The notes: a model not told the origin generated them from the sequence alone. 64,000 nucleotides of DNA from Dehalococcoidales bacterium (GCA_016932435.1 JAFGCW010000065.1:13239-77238); one strand, 5' to 3'; shown: positions 1-8,801, counted from the stretch's first letter. A program made the numbers and translations.

Positions 1-1504
1 CCTCGGAACGGGCTGTCGGTAAGGTGAAGTTAAAAACGGAACCCTGACCAGGTTTGCTTTCTACCCATATCTTACCACCGTGATTATCGATTATCGATTT
101 GCATATAGCAAGTCCCAGTCCGGTACCTCCCGGCTGATGTCGGTTCTGGGATCCACGGTAAAATTTATCGAACACTTTTTCTATGTCTTCCGGTGGTATA
201 CCGTCTCCGTTGTCGGTTACGCTGACCTGTACCATAGCTCCATCTGTCCTTGCAGAGATATCTATCGTGCTGCCTTCTTCCGAGTAGGCCACAGCGTTTT
301 CAACAAGGTTCATAATGACCTGTCTTATCTGGGTGCTGTCGGCGAATACCGGTGGTAAGTCAGGCTCTATATCGGATTTAAAGACACGTTTTTTACGCGA
401 CCATTTCTGTCTCTCCAATACCTCGTTTATGATATCCTGGATATAGCAGGATTCCCTGTCCGGGTCCCATGCGCCGGCTTCAAGACGGCTCATGTTGAGC
501 AGGTTGGTAACAAGACTGATCAGTCTGTCCGTTTCTTCACTCACACCGGTCAGGAGCATGTCCGTATCTTCATTACTCAGTGTAATATCTTTTTGCAGCA
601 GGCTGCTGATGGTGCCCTTTATTGAGGTTAGAGGAGAGCGTAATTCGTGGGATACATTGGACAGGAGTTCAGATTTCATCTTGTTGAGTTCCTTCAGGTC
701 ATTCTCAACCTTTTTTCTCTGTGAGATATTTCTGAACGTAGAAAGCTGACATACCGCCCCATCCGTGTCGATATAGGGAGAGAGTATCACATCATAGGTT
801 CTTCCGTCGTTAAATGAGTATTCACGCCTTTCTGGAGGTCCGTCCGGATTGTTTAAGCAGCATGATTCGGAACAAGGTTCTTTCAGCCCCTGCAGATATT
901 CATAGCATCTGATGCCGATCCCATTTCCAAATTCTCTTTCCATACTTGGATTCATGAAACGGATAATATAGTCAGGTCCTGTAATAAGAACTCCGTCTTC
1001 CATTCTGTTCAGAATGCCCAGCATTTTATCCCTCTCTGTTTTTACAGTTTTTTCCAGAGAAGATCGACGTTCGGATTCGTTCCTGAACAATCCTGTTAAA
1101 GTACCGATGATGCCGGATAGCAGCGTAAATAAAACAATCCTGATAAGCGGATCGGAAAACGGTGATATGAAAAGAGCACGGGGTAGAAAGACCAGGAAAG
1201 CGGCGAACGTAACAATCAGCGACCACTTGATGCGGAAAACGTAGCCGGTATATATGACGGGAATAAGGAAGAATAAACGATGGATGTCGTGCACCCCGTA
1301 AAAGAACTCCCAGCGAAGATATTCCCATCCGGTAAGATCCACAATCTCACCGAAGTAGTAGACAACACTGTAATACGTAATAAGAAGGCTTAATAATATT
1401 ACGTGAAAACTTCGCTTTGACAGGATATCCAGGAGCATAGAACGAAAAGAGTAGTCATCGTTCCCGTTATTCCGGATACGGGGATATGGATTCTTTTTCT
1501 TCAT
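1..1504 (-). CDS. PAS-containing sensor histidine kinase, C-terminus cut by window edge
   Basis: My own reverse translation from the ATG at 1504 gives about 501 residues with no stop before base 1. The N-terminus holds several hydrophobic stretches (membrane sensor region). A PAS-like segment follows, then a short coiled coil and a HisKA dimerisation box with the motif SNVSHELRSPLTSI, the His being the expected phosphorylation site. The HATPase domain shows the N box (NLVENAVAYSEEG), DNGDGIP and GGTGLGLAICKSI. Only a few residues are probably missing at the end. It should autophosphorylate and pass phosphate to a response regulator; none adjoins it in the window, and its partner may lie before base 1. 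The signal sensed cannot be told from sequence. The upstream ribosome site is weak (GCAGGT). Confidence 0.9.
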   Translation of the reverse strand, partial: MKKKNPYPRIRNNGNDDYSFRSMLLDILSKRSFHVILLSLLITYYSVVYYFGEIVDLTGWEYLRWEFFYGVHDIHRLFFLIPVIYTGYVFRIKWSLIVTFAAFLVFLPRALFISPFSDPLIRIVLFTLLSGIIGTLTGLFRNESERRSSLEKTVKTERDKMLGILNRMEDGVLITGPDYIIRFMNPSMEREFGNGIGIRCYEYLQGLKEPCSESCCLNNPDGPPERREYSFNDGRTYDVILSPYIDTDGAVCQLSTFRNISQRKKVENDLKELNKMKSELLSNVSHELRSPLTSIKGTISSLLQKDITLSNEDTDMLLTGVSEETDRLISLVTNLLNMSRLEAGAWDPDRESCYIQDIINEVLERQKWSRKKRVFKSDIEPDLPPVFADSTQIRQVIMNLVENAVAYSEEGSTIDISARTDGAMVQVSVTDNGDGIPPEDIEKVFDKFYRGSQNRHQPGGTGLGLAICKSIIDNHGGKIWVESKPGQGSVFNFTLPTARSE

Positions 1505-1661
1505 TACAGGATTTATGTTAACCTGCTATTCTATCTTATACACTTATTGTAATATATCTGTAGCCGAAAGTAATCGGGATTTTTATGTATAAATACTCAG
1601 CCAATATGCCTAATATACATCTGGTGATCCTTAAGTTAACAGACTTTTTATCTAGTCCGGG

Positions 1662-2657
1662 TTATCGCTTTACAATGTATAGATATCTCCTCATGGGTGT
1701 TTTCTCAGGATTATATGGAGACTGGTCGGAGACGGACTCCATCATAAGGTTCTCCCAGATGAACAGGTTTCCTTCCGACTCGAATTTTCCCTTCATTTCT
1801 TTCGTAATAATATGCTTACGCTGCATGTGCTCCCAGTGTTCCCTGCTCAGGTCATATACATCATAGGATAGACCTAGTTTTTCTAATGCTGCAGAAATAT
1901 CGCTGCTATCCAGACTAAGGTAAAAGATAGCCATGTGATCATTCGGCTTGAGTAATTTCTTCCAGGCTGGAAGTAATATATCCGCATCGTTGAAATACAT
2001 CGAATCTATGGATAGTACCATGTCAAATGTCATACCTGCTTTGACAGGTTCCTCTATGTCCCCAATCTGAAAACTTAACCTGTCACTCTTGGATATTGTA
2101 CGTTTCCGGGCTGTTTTAACAGCTTCCGGTATATAATCGATTCCGGTAACATGTGCTCCGGTTATATCAGAAATATATTCCGCAATTTTCCCATTCCCGC
2201 AGCCGATATCCAGTACCGAGGAATTTTCTTTGATCTGAACTTTTTTCAGCATCATTTGAAGCTGGGGTATATCTGTGAAATCATGCTGTCCCAGGTTCTC
2301 ACCGAAGATGCTCTTACTGAATTCATCGAACGCTTCGCTGTTCTCCACGGCAGAGTGGTATTCCCTGTACCAGTAATAAATCGGCGGCCTGGCTTTCCTG
2401 ACCTGTTCGGCTGTTACTTTCCCTTCCGGGGTCAGCTTCCGGAAATCACCATGCGGCGCAACCATACCTTGTGTCAGAAGACTATCATAGGCTGACGTCA
2501 GGTCTGTTCGGAAACTCCTGAAGTAGCTCTGTGCTTCATCGATATTTTCAGGAAAGGTTTTGTAGGCGATATTATTCGGTGTATCAATTGGAAATTCCAG
2601 TTCAACTAAAACTATGAGTGCTTGTATTTCGTCTTCAGAATAGTTGTCTGTTATCAA
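1662..2657 (-). CDS. SAM-dependent class I methyltransferase with N-terminal helical domain
   Basis: I place the start at the TTG at 2657 because GGGAGGG sits five bases upstream; the frame stays open to 2729 but that start has no ribosome site. The protein is then about 331 residues. The N-terminal 110 residues look helical and winged-helix-like (...LLTQGMVAPHGDFRKLTPEGK...). The C-terminal two thirds is a Rossmann methyltransferase with motif I VLDIGCGNGKIAEYI and an acidic second strand (GIDYIP). The substrate is unknown. The pattern of regulator-like N-terminus plus methyltransferase resembles small-molecule methyltransferases, but I cannot name one. It is divergent from the MFS gene at 2783, with about 125 bases between them. 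Confidence 0.8.
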   Translation of the reverse strand: MITDNYSEDEIQALIVLVELEFPIDTPNNIAYKTFPENIDEAQSYFRSFRTDLTSAYDSLLTQGMVAPHGDFRKLTPEGKVTAEQVRKARPPIYYWYREYHSAVENSEAFDEFSKSIFGENLGQHDFTDIPQLQMMLKKVQIKENSSVLDIGCGNGKIAEYISDITGAHVTGIDYIPEAVKTARKRTISKSDRLSFQIGDIEEPVKAGMTFDMVLSIDSMYFNDADILLPAWKKLLKPNDHMAIFYLSLDSSDISAALEKLGLSYDVYDLSREHWEHMQRKHIITKEMKGKFESEGNLFIWENLMMESVSDQSPYNPEKTPMRRYLYIVKR

Positions 2658-2782
2658 TATATCCCTCCCGGAATATTGAACCGGTAATATACCATAACAA
2701 ATAGTCCGGTAAATTGATAGACAGGTCATCTCAGTTGTATTATTAATCTGGTGCCAAAATATAATAAGTAGATTGTCCGTAT

Positions 2783-4003
2783 TTGCATAGTAACAACCGC
2801 TACCGGTTTGTAATATTCATCACAATAATCCTGGTTCGAATATCCGTAGGGGTATTATGGGCTTCGGCCGGTCCCTTATTACCTCTGATAATCCAGGAAT
2901 ATGATCTCAGTCGTAGCGTCGCCGGATGGTACGCGTCCATTGCCCCACTTGCCATAGCTGCCGTTTCCCTGCCGGTCAATGCGCTGGTCAGCCGGTTTGG
3001 CCTGAAAAGAATGCTGACCGCAGGTTCATTTCTTCTGGCTATGGGTGTGTTCGCCTTTTTTACTTCAGGGTATTTGCCTCTATTGTTTTTCAGGGCATGT
3101 TTTGCTGTCGGAACGGCAATTATTATTCCCGTAGCAACGGCTATTACCGCGGAATGGTTCGACGCCCGAGAACTCCCGGTTGTCAACGGTATCGGAATGA
3201 GTTTCATCAATATCGGCAACGGTATAGCCTTCGCGGTAACGATTCCCATTGCCAGGGCACTTTCCTGGAATGCTCCGATCATAATTTACGGAGTTTTTGC
3301 ACTGGTAAGCGCGGTAGCCTGGCTTATTCTGGGTAGGGAGTCTGAGAAAACACCGGCGGAAACCGAACCGGGGATTAACCAGGTGCTGGAGAAGCGACCT
3401 GACCTCAGTTTCAGGCAGATCCTGACAAACCGGGCGGCATTGATGATGACTCTCTCTGTCACGGTTGCCTGGGCGCTGGGAAATGCCATCGGTTCCTGGC
3501 TTCCGGATTATTATTACTCGGTTTTTAATATTGCCCTGGATAAAGCCAGTTCCATACTGACCATTGCCACGATTGGCAGTACAATCGCCAGCATTGCCGG
3601 CGGTATTCTTTCGAACAGACTGGGCAGAAGAAAACCTTTTATGATCGTTGCGGGTTTAGGTACCGGACTTGCGGCTCTCTTCGCGGTACTTTTTAATAAT
3701 CCTGCCGCTATATATACAGGTATAACCTTTTTTGGTATTTTTGGTGGTATCTGCGTATCCAGCTGGTTCACAATTCCTATGGAGATTCCCGGAATGTCGG
3801 TACGCTCGGGAGTGATTGTCATCGCAATGATGCAGGTTGGCGGTAACCTAGGCAATTTTATCAGCCCGCTTGTCGTCGGAGCCCTGGTGGACAGTACCGG
3901 TTCTTACCTGCCGGGCTTTCTCACGTTCATCATTCTCTCGTTCGGTATGATGGTTGCCGGTCTTTTACTGCCCGAAACAGGTCCTGCAGCACGAACTAAG
4001 TAA
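2783..4003 (+). CDS. MFS transporter (CynX/NimT-like)
   Basis: 406 residues with twelve predicted membrane segments in two halves separated by a charged linker (about residues 190-215, EKTPAETEPGINQVLEKRPD). The MFS loop 2-3 signature appears as VSRFGLKRM and its second-half counterpart as LSNRLGRRKPF. WASAGPLLPLIIQEYDLSRS near the N-terminus is typical of the CynX/NimT and related anion:cation symporter branch. The start is a TTG without a clear ribosome site, so the exact start is uncertain. Substrate unknown. It stops four bases before the convergent end of the TiaS-like gene. Confidence 0.85.
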   Translation: MHSNNRYRFVIFITIILVRISVGVLWASAGPLLPLIIQEYDLSRSVAGWYASIAPLAIAAVSLPVNALVSRFGLKRMLTAGSFLLAMGVFAFFTSGYLPLLFFRACFAVGTAIIIPVATAITAEWFDARELPVVNGIGMSFINIGNGIAFAVTIPIARALSWNAPIIIYGVFALVSAVAWLILGRESEKTPAETEPGINQVLEKRPDLSFRQILTNRAALMMTLSVTVAWALGNAIGSWLPDYYYSVFNIALDKASSILTIATIGSTIASIAGGILSNRLGRRKPFMIVAGLGTGLAALFAVLFNNPAAIYTGITFFGIFGGICVSSWFTIPMEIPGMSVRSGVIVIAMMQVGGNLGNFISPLVVGALVDSTGSYLPGFLTFIILSFGMMVAGLLLPETGPAARTK

Positions 4004-4006
4004 TTT

Positions 4007-4780
4007 TTACAGCTTCCCGAAAATCTCTCGGAGTTCCCTTTTTTCCCGTTCTCTCAGTTCCGCTGATGTCCAGGCAGTGTCATCGGGCGTCGAAAGGCGT
4101 GGTCTCACCCTGAGTACCGGTTGACCGTTTACCAGCGAAGGTCGCATCCAGTCACGGCTGTCTATAATCTCATCTTCATCAAGAATCTTTCCCTGGATAT
4201 TTATTACGGATTCAATACCGGTCCTGGCAAGCAGATCGGAAACGGTTACTGTTCCCTTGATATCGCGTATTCCCGGTAAATCGATATACCGTCCGCTGTT
4301 ACCTTCGATTCTTAATCCCACACCGGCAAGCGAACCGATAATACCATCTCCTGTCCCTCCCAGTTCAACCAGGAAAATCCCGTATTCGGCTGCCAGGGTA
4401 CTGGCCTGGTTCTTGTTCAGTACTTCTTTCTGGGCTTGCAGGCCGAATACCTTGATATTTTCAGTAATCTGGTCGGGACTGCATATACACAGTCCGGGAT
4501 CGGAACCTTCGCGGAAGTTTTTCCTGAGAAATTCCATTGATGGTTCATGGAATTCTTCCGGTGGGATATCCGTCTTAAGACCGATACACAGTGAACTGTT
4601 ATGTGAGGTGTATGGAATTCTGTCGTCTACCAGAAGCTGGTGCCGGCTGACACCCAGTGAAGATCCCATTCCCAGGCTGATCAGGTAAGCCGTGAGATCC
4701 CTCGCCATCCGACCGGTGCCGGTGCTTTCAAGTGTATCCGTATCATCGATTCCTATCAGTATTACGTTTGTTTTCATCAT
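4007..4780 (-). CDS. TiaS kinase-domain homologue (short bacterial form)
   Basis: 257 residues. The first half carries the signatures of the archaeal tRNA-Ile2 agmatidine synthetase TiaS kinase domain: IGIDDTD followed by STGTG, then SRHQLLVDDRIPYTSHNSS and GGTGDGIIGSLAG. Archaeal TiaS is about 420 residues and adds an OB fold and a zinc ribbon for tRNA binding; both are absent here. Bacteria use TilS-made lysidine instead of agmatidine, so a tRNA role is unlikely and the ATP-dependent chemistry is probably aimed at another substrate. It is the last gene of the ABC operon, ten bases after the binding-protein gene, with GGGGA as ribosome site. I infer that it acts on, or responds to, the imported cofactor or metal. 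Confidence 0.75.
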   Translation of the reverse strand: MMKTNVILIGIDDTDTLESTGTGRMARDLTAYLISLGMGSSLGVSRHQLLVDDRIPYTSHNSSLCIGLKTDIPPEEFHEPSMEFLRKNFREGSDPGLCICSPDQITENIKVFGLQAQKEVLNKNQASTLAAEYGIFLVELGGTGDGIIGSLAGVGLRIEGNSGRYIDLPGIRDIKGTVTVSDLLARTGIESVINIQGKILDEDEIIDSRDWMRPSLVNGQPVLRVRPRLSTPDDTAWTSAELREREKRELREIFGKL

Positions 4781-4790
4781 TTTTTCCCCA

Positions 4791-5876
4791 TTATTTCGAT
4801 TCTCTCAGGTCACCGCCCTTGAGTATCGTTTCTATCATCTCGTCATCCAGATCCATGCGGAAGAAGGTCTTATAATAATATCTTACTTCTTCATTCATAT
4901 CTATATGAGTGAATTTCTCAGGATATACCATTTTTGCCGTCCATAACAGGGCAAGCGGTATTTCTACCGATCCCGGATGTCCCCAGCGTGATATCCCGTT
5001 TGGAAGTTGATAAACTTTGTTATTCCGGACTGCGCTGATGCCTGACCACTGAGGATGACCCATTATCAGCTTGTGTGCTGCCGACTCGTTAACGATAATG
5101 ACTTCCGGGTTCCATAGTAAAATCTGCTCGATACTAGCATAGTAATCGTTGCCGTACATCTCTAAATCTTCCCCAACCGATACATTAATCACTCCGGCCG
5201 CCCTGGTCCAGTCTGCAGCCAGTGATGTCTCGTGAGTTGCCCTGGTTGCCTGGTTTTCGGAGTGGAGGAGTCTGACCTTTTCTTCTTCGGGGATATCCTT
5301 CACAATTTCGTTAACCCGGTCGATTACGTTATTGTAATAATCGTTGTATTTCTGAGCCTGTTCTGTTCTCCCGATTGCTTTTCCGATAGTCAGCAGGGCT
5401 TCCTGCTGCTGTTTCATCGTTGAAAAATCAACGACAATGTATGGAATACCGGTGTTATCCAGTTTCTCCTGTTCCTTTTCGTCTACTACCGTATCACGCC
5501 TGATTATTACCAGATCAGGTTTAATTCGAAGTAATTCTTCGATGTTAATAGTCCCGCCTTCTCTCGGAGTAGATGCTTCTCCGACTTCCGGAAACATTTC
5601 AACCAGCAGGATATCACGCTGTAGACCGCCGGGCACGGCTACCAGGTCGTGACCTCCACCCAGCAGGCAGACTGCGTAACCCGCGAAAGAGTACAGGGCG
5701 GCTATCCTTTCAACCTTTTCCGGTACCTCTACCTCTCGATCGATACCGTCTGTTACAAGGATGGCAGGTCCGGTCACGACGTTCGAATCCTTATCCTGAT
5801 TACTCCCGCACGAAGGCAGAAGCGTAATAATTGAGATTATCGACAACAGTAAGATACTAATCCTGAATTTATTCAT
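4791..5876 (-). CDS. ABC transporter substrate-binding lipoprotein, FecB/BtuF/MolA type
   Basis: The start at 5876 (MNKFRISILLL) has GGAGG eight bases upstream; an in-frame ATG eight codons earlier lacks one. A signal peptide ends in the lipobox LLPSC, so the protein is membrane-anchored outside the cell. The body has the two-lobed periplasmic-binding fold of the iron-siderophore/cobalamin/molybdate class (...IDREVEVPEKVERIAALY..., ...INIEELLRIKPDLVIIRRD...). A conserved stretch LPNGISRWGHPGSVEIPLA near the end is typical of a subgroup whose ligand is poorly defined. It overlaps the ATPase gene by eight bases, suggesting translational coupling. The ligand may be an oxyanion, haem, cobalamin or chelated metal; the sequence alone does not decide. 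Confidence 0.88.
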   Translation of the reverse strand: MNKFRISILLLSIISIITLLPSCGSNQDKDSNVVTGPAILVTDGIDREVEVPEKVERIAALYSFAGYAVCLLGGGHDLVAVPGGLQRDILLVEMFPEVGEASTPREGGTINIEELLRIKPDLVIIRRDTVVDEKEQEKLDNTGIPYIVVDFSTMKQQQEALLTIGKAIGRTEQAQKYNDYYNNVIDRVNEIVKDIPEEEKVRLLHSENQATRATHETSLAADWTRAAGVINVSVGEDLEMYGNDYYASIEQILLWNPEVIIVNESAAHKLIMGHPQWSGISAVRNNKVYQLPNGISRWGHPGSVEIPLALLWTAKMVYPEKFTHIDMNEEVRYYYKTFFRMDLDDEMIETILKGGDLRESK

Positions 5877-6699
5877 CGGTCGATCCTCCTCTCTCCTCAT
5901 TCTCCCGGAGTCGTAAGGGTACTATCTGCATCATCTGGTGCTCCTCCCATGTATAGGGAAGTACCTTTGACTCTATATTAAAAGTACTGGTCATGTTCTC
6001 TACTGTTAATACCGATGATGGTGTTCCCTGAAGGACTATCTGCTGATTATTCATCAGAGCTACTCTCGTATTTAGAGCGCATCCTTCGAAATACAGCGCG
6101 TGGTTCGGCGAATGCGTGGCTATAATAACCGTTATACCGGTCGATTTTACCAGTTTGACCGTTGTCTCCAGAAAACCGAGTTCATTGCGGAAATCGAGAT
6201 GAGCGGTGGGTTCATCCATAATCAGGGCGGGGGCCTGTTGTGCCAGCGCTCGTGCTACCAGTACCAGTTGTGTTTCTCCTCCGCTTAATTGAGTGTAAGG
6301 TCGGTCTCTGAACTGACTGATACCGACCATTTTCAGGGCTTCTTCGGCAATTCTCCTGTCTTCACTCCCGGGAAGTGAGAACATGCCTGTATGTGCCGTT
6401 CTGCCCATCATGACCACATCGATTACCTTGAAAGGAAAAGCCTTATCATGCACCTGGGGTATATAAGCCGCTTCTTTTGCCACCATCTGCGGTTTCATGG
6501 TGCTGACATCCTGACCTCTCAGGGTGATACTGCCGCTTTTCAGGGTTAAAATGCCGAGTATGCATTGTATCAGGGTGGATTTACCACAGCCGTTCGGTCC
6601 GAACAGACAGTATATTTCACCTTCATTTATGTCAAGGTTAATATCCCTGAATATGTCTTCTTTATCGTAGGCGAATGTTGCATTAATGACCTTGATCAT
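5869..6699 (-). CDS. ABC transporter ATP-binding protein, FecE/BtuD type
   Basis: 276 residues. It has Walker A GPNGCGKST, Q-loop YIPQVHDKAFPF, signature LSGGETQLVLVARAL, Walker B ALIMDEP and the H-loop ATHSPNHAL, all in normal spacing. It is the cytoplasmic motor for the permease encoded just upstream (six bases between the genes). The C-terminal extension (...LRENEERGGSTDE) contains the ribosome site of the next gene. Confidence 0.93.
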   Translation of the reverse strand: MIKVINATFAYDKEDIFRDINLDINEGEIYCLFGPNGCGKSTLIQCILGILTLKSGSITLRGQDVSTMKPQMVAKEAAYIPQVHDKAFPFKVIDVVMMGRTAHTGMFSLPGSEDRRIAEEALKMVGISQFRDRPYTQLSGGETQLVLVARALAQQAPALIMDEPTAHLDFRNELGFLETTVKLVKSTGITVIIATHSPNHALYFEGCALNTRVALMNNQQIVLQGTPSSVLTVENMTSTFNIESKVLPYTWEEHQMMQIVPLRLRENEERGGSTDE

Positions 6700-6705
6700 T
6701 GCCGG

Positions 6706-7719
6706 TTACCAGTCTCTCCCTTTGGTTCTTTTTAATAAATACACGAAAAACGGGGCGCCGATCAGGGATGTCAGTATTCCCAGCGGTATTTCCGATCCCG
6801 TCAAGGTTCTCGCCAGGTTATCTACCAGGACAAGGTATGCCGCGCCTATGCACATGCTTACGGGGATAAGGTATACGTTGTTATTACCAACTATCATCCT
6901 CCCGATATGAGGTATGACCAGCCCTACCCAGCCGATGATACCGCTGACGCAAACAGCTCCGGCGGTGGCTATCGTAGCAAAGAAGATTGCCAGACCTTTC
7001 GTAACGAATATATTAACTCCCAGTGACTGGGCTTCCTGGTCTCCCATCGATAGTACGTTCAGCCGCCATCTCATAGCCATTAGTCCTGTGACACCCGTAG
7101 CCATCGGTATTAATGACACCAGGATTTCCGAGAACCTGGCCGATGCCAGGCTGCCCATCAGCCAGAAGACAATACTCGGAAGCTGTTCGTACGGATCGGC
7201 CATGTACTTGATCAGGGATATCAGAGCCGAGAAGATAGCCCCGACGATTACCCCGCCAAGTACCAGCATTATCGTCGGTGTGGACTTATAGGTAAATCCG
7301 ATCAAATATGCCAGGAAAACAGCCAGAAGTCCGAATCCGAAGGCGAAAAGGTATATGTAAACGGGCTGACCCTGGAATAAAACGATAGCCAGCGAAGCTC
7401 CGAATCCTGCTCCTGAGCTTACTCCAAGGATTCCCGAACTGACCAGCGGATTTCTGAACATTCCCTGGAATGAAGCTCCACTTACTGCCAGGCTGGCACC
7501 TACCATCGCTCCCAGGATCGCACGGGGCAGCCGGATATCCCATATCACGTTCAGGTGAACAGGCGTGGTTTCAAGGCGAGTTAAACCCATTCCATGAAAC
7601 AGAGCGCTGAAAACATCAGGAACGGATAACGGATATCTTCCGATAAACAGGGATATCAGTATGACCGCAATCGGTACGGCTGCGAAGGCAAAATACAGTA
7701 CCGCTTTTTTTCTGGCCAT
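6706..7719 (-). CDS. ABC transporter permease, FecCD/BtuC family
   Basis: 337 residues, about ten membrane segments, matching FecCD/BtuC in length. Family motifs are present: DIRLPRAILGAMVGASLAVSG, GIIGWVGLVIPHIGRM and GSEIPLGILTSLIGAPFFVYLL. The ATG begins directly after the stop of the lipoprotein gene with no ribosome site of its own, so translation is probably coupled. It forms the membrane channel for the ATPase and binding protein encoded downstream. Confidence 0.93.
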   Translation of the reverse strand: MARKKAVLYFAFAAVPIAVILISLFIGRYPLSVPDVFSALFHGMGLTRLETTPVHLNVIWDIRLPRAILGAMVGASLAVSGASFQGMFRNPLVSSGILGVSSGAGFGASLAIVLFQGQPVYIYLFAFGFGLLAVFLAYLIGFTYKSTPTIMLVLGGVIVGAIFSALISLIKYMADPYEQLPSIVFWLMGSLASARFSEILVSLIPMATGVTGLMAMRWRLNVLSMGDQEAQSLGVNIFVTKGLAIFFATIATAGAVCVSGIIGWVGLVIPHIGRMIVGNNNVYLIPVSMCIGAAYLVLVDNLARTLTGSEIPLGILTSLIGAPFFVYLLKRTKGRDW

Positions 7720-8217
7720 TTATTTTATTACTGTAATCTTAGCGACCTGTTTTATCCACCATTTTGAGCCGCGTCCGTGGTTGGCAAGCATTATCGGTCC
7801 GCTTCCTTCTTCTAATTTGGCCCCGTTCATCATCCAGGTAAAGCCGGTTTGAGCAGCTTCGATACGATCTGCTTCGAGTTCCTGCGAATACCCGTCTGCT
7901 GCTTCTACCTGTATAACGGAATATTCCTGAATACCCAAATAGTCCAGGAGGTCGTTTATCAGGATGCCCTTATAGGTATCCGGTTCCAGCAGATTGTCAC
8001 CGTCTTTTTTCGCTGCCTTGAACTCTACGGGACCGATTTTCGCGGCGTCTTCGTTAGTAAACGTGGTCGGATTCTCGCCGACTACCTCAACATCGATGCT
8101 CCATACTCCGATATCGTTGTCTTCGGTCGTGGTTGTCGCTGATTCCGAGCTGCTGCAACCCGTGACGAGTAAAACTATCGCCAGGATTGCGCCAAGTAGG
8201 ACTGTTCTCGTTTTCAA
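7720..8217 (-). CDS. Lipoprotein with sulfite-oxidase/molybdopterin-like fold
   Basis: 165 residues. It starts at a TTG with GGAGAGGAG upstream. A signal peptide ends in the lipobox LVTGC, followed by a Ser/Thr-rich linker. The mature domain (...DTYKGILINDLLDYLGIQ..., ...VEAADGYSQELEADRIEAA..., ...GPIMLANHGRGSKWWIKQV...) resembles the small stand-alone form of the oxidoreductase molybdopterin-binding domain. I see no Cys in the mature domain, so the Mo-coordinating Cys of true sulfite oxidases is absent. It is the first gene of the ABC operon. I infer a second ligand-binding or sensing subunit for the importer rather than an enzyme; fold assignment is from pattern memory and needs a profile search. 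Confidence 0.65.
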   Translation of the reverse strand: MKTRTVLLGAILAIVLLVTGCSSSESATTTTEDNDIGVWSIDVEVVGENPTTFTNEDAAKIGPVEFKAAKKDGDNLLEPDTYKGILINDLLDYLGIQEYSVIQVEAADGYSQELEADRIEAAQTGFTWMMNGAKLEEGSGPIMLANHGRGSKWWIKQVAKITVIK

Positions 8218-8287
8218 TGTAGATTCTCCTCTCCGTTTTCACGATTCCTGAGACCAGGCTCAGGAAGTAGTTTATAAAATAATCGAT

Positions 8288-8316
8288 AAAAAAAAGCACC
8301 TCACAAGGAGGTGCTT
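8288..8316 (-). terminator. Intrinsic terminator inside the ABC-operon leader
   Basis: AGCACCTC-CTTGT-GAGGTGCT is a perfect eight-pair stem followed by eight T residues on the minus strand. It lies 70 bases before the first gene of the operon and not after any gene on that strand, so it should act as a regulated stop for the operon downstream. Confidence 0.8.
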
Positions 8317-8463
8317 CATGTTGATCATGTTACAACACTCTCCTTTCCGAACACGGGAGGTGCCGGCGTTTCCACCGGTACCCTCTGTCCCGATAAAGCC
8401 GGGACACCGGCTGCGCACCATTTCTCTTGTTATCGAGAGTCAGGTTACACAACTCGAAGAGCA
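8288..8463 (-). ncRNA. Structured leader RNA, candidate riboswitch or attenuator of unassigned class
   Basis: Between a strong promoter (8498-8470) and the lipoprotein gene the minus-strand transcript can form several hairpins: GTCCCG/CGGGAC, a six-pair stem CCGGTG-GAAA-CGCCGG capped by a GNRA tetraloop (8378-8363), and a terminator (8316-8288). A GGCACCTCC stretch inside the folded part (about 8364-8356) repeats the sequence of the terminator's 5' arm, so the terminator's 3' arm GAGGTGCT could pair with either. Mutually exclusive pairing is the hallmark of transcription attenuation. I could not match it to TPP, SAM, T-box, GEMM or cobalamin consensus from memory. The operon content makes a molybdenum/tungsten-cofactor or cobalamin class worth testing. 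Confidence 0.6.
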
Positions 8464-8469
8464 GTTTTT

Positions 8470-8498
8470 ATCTTACCATACGGTTTTATTTATATCAA
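8470..8498 (-). promoter_or_regulatory. Sigma-70-type promoter of the ABC operon
   Basis: On the minus strand TTGATA (8498-8493) and TAAGAT (8475-8470) are separated by exactly 17 bases, five and four matches to the -35 and -10 consensus. Transcription would begin near 8463, at the foot of the structured leader. Confidence 0.6.
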
Positions 8499-8524
8499 AC
8501 CAGTTGCCAGAATAATAGAGTTTA

Positions 8525-8719
8525 TTAGTTCGCGCAGTTTTCGTCAAGATAGGCTGCTACATCCACTCCCCATATAGGTCTGTTTTTAATGAAGGTCATT
8601 CCAGGAGGTATCCTGATATCACCTTTGCGAGTTCTGATATCGGCAGGTTGGACGGATGACCATGTTTCGTCGGGATTTTTCTTAAAAGGCTCGCATCGTA
8701 TTGAGACTGTTTCCTGCAT
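8525..8719 (-). CDS. Small hypothetical protein, 64 residues
   Basis: The start at 8719 (MQETVSIRCEPF) has GGAGG ten bases upstream; the frame is open twelve codons earlier but lacks a ribosome site there. No signal peptide or membrane segment. The sequence is mixed alpha/beta with Trp and Pro in positions that suggest a folded domain (ETWSSVQPADIRTRKGDIRIP). I do not recognise the family. It ends just upstream of the leader promoter and is transcribed in the same direction. Confidence 0.6.
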   Translation of the reverse strand: MQETVSIRCEPFKKNPDETWSSVQPADIRTRKGDIRIPPGMTFIKNRPIWGVDVAAYLDENCAN

Positions 8720-8801
8720 TGTGGTTTTTCCTCCGGTAAAATCAATCGTCAGCAAGTTATATTATAGTATAATTCCTGCGCTCCGGTCGATACTCTCTAT
8801 A

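Noticed and set aside
8311..8577. Plus-strand frames opposite the structured leader
   Set aside because: They have no ribosome site and overlap the leader and its promoter on the other strand; best seen as shadows.
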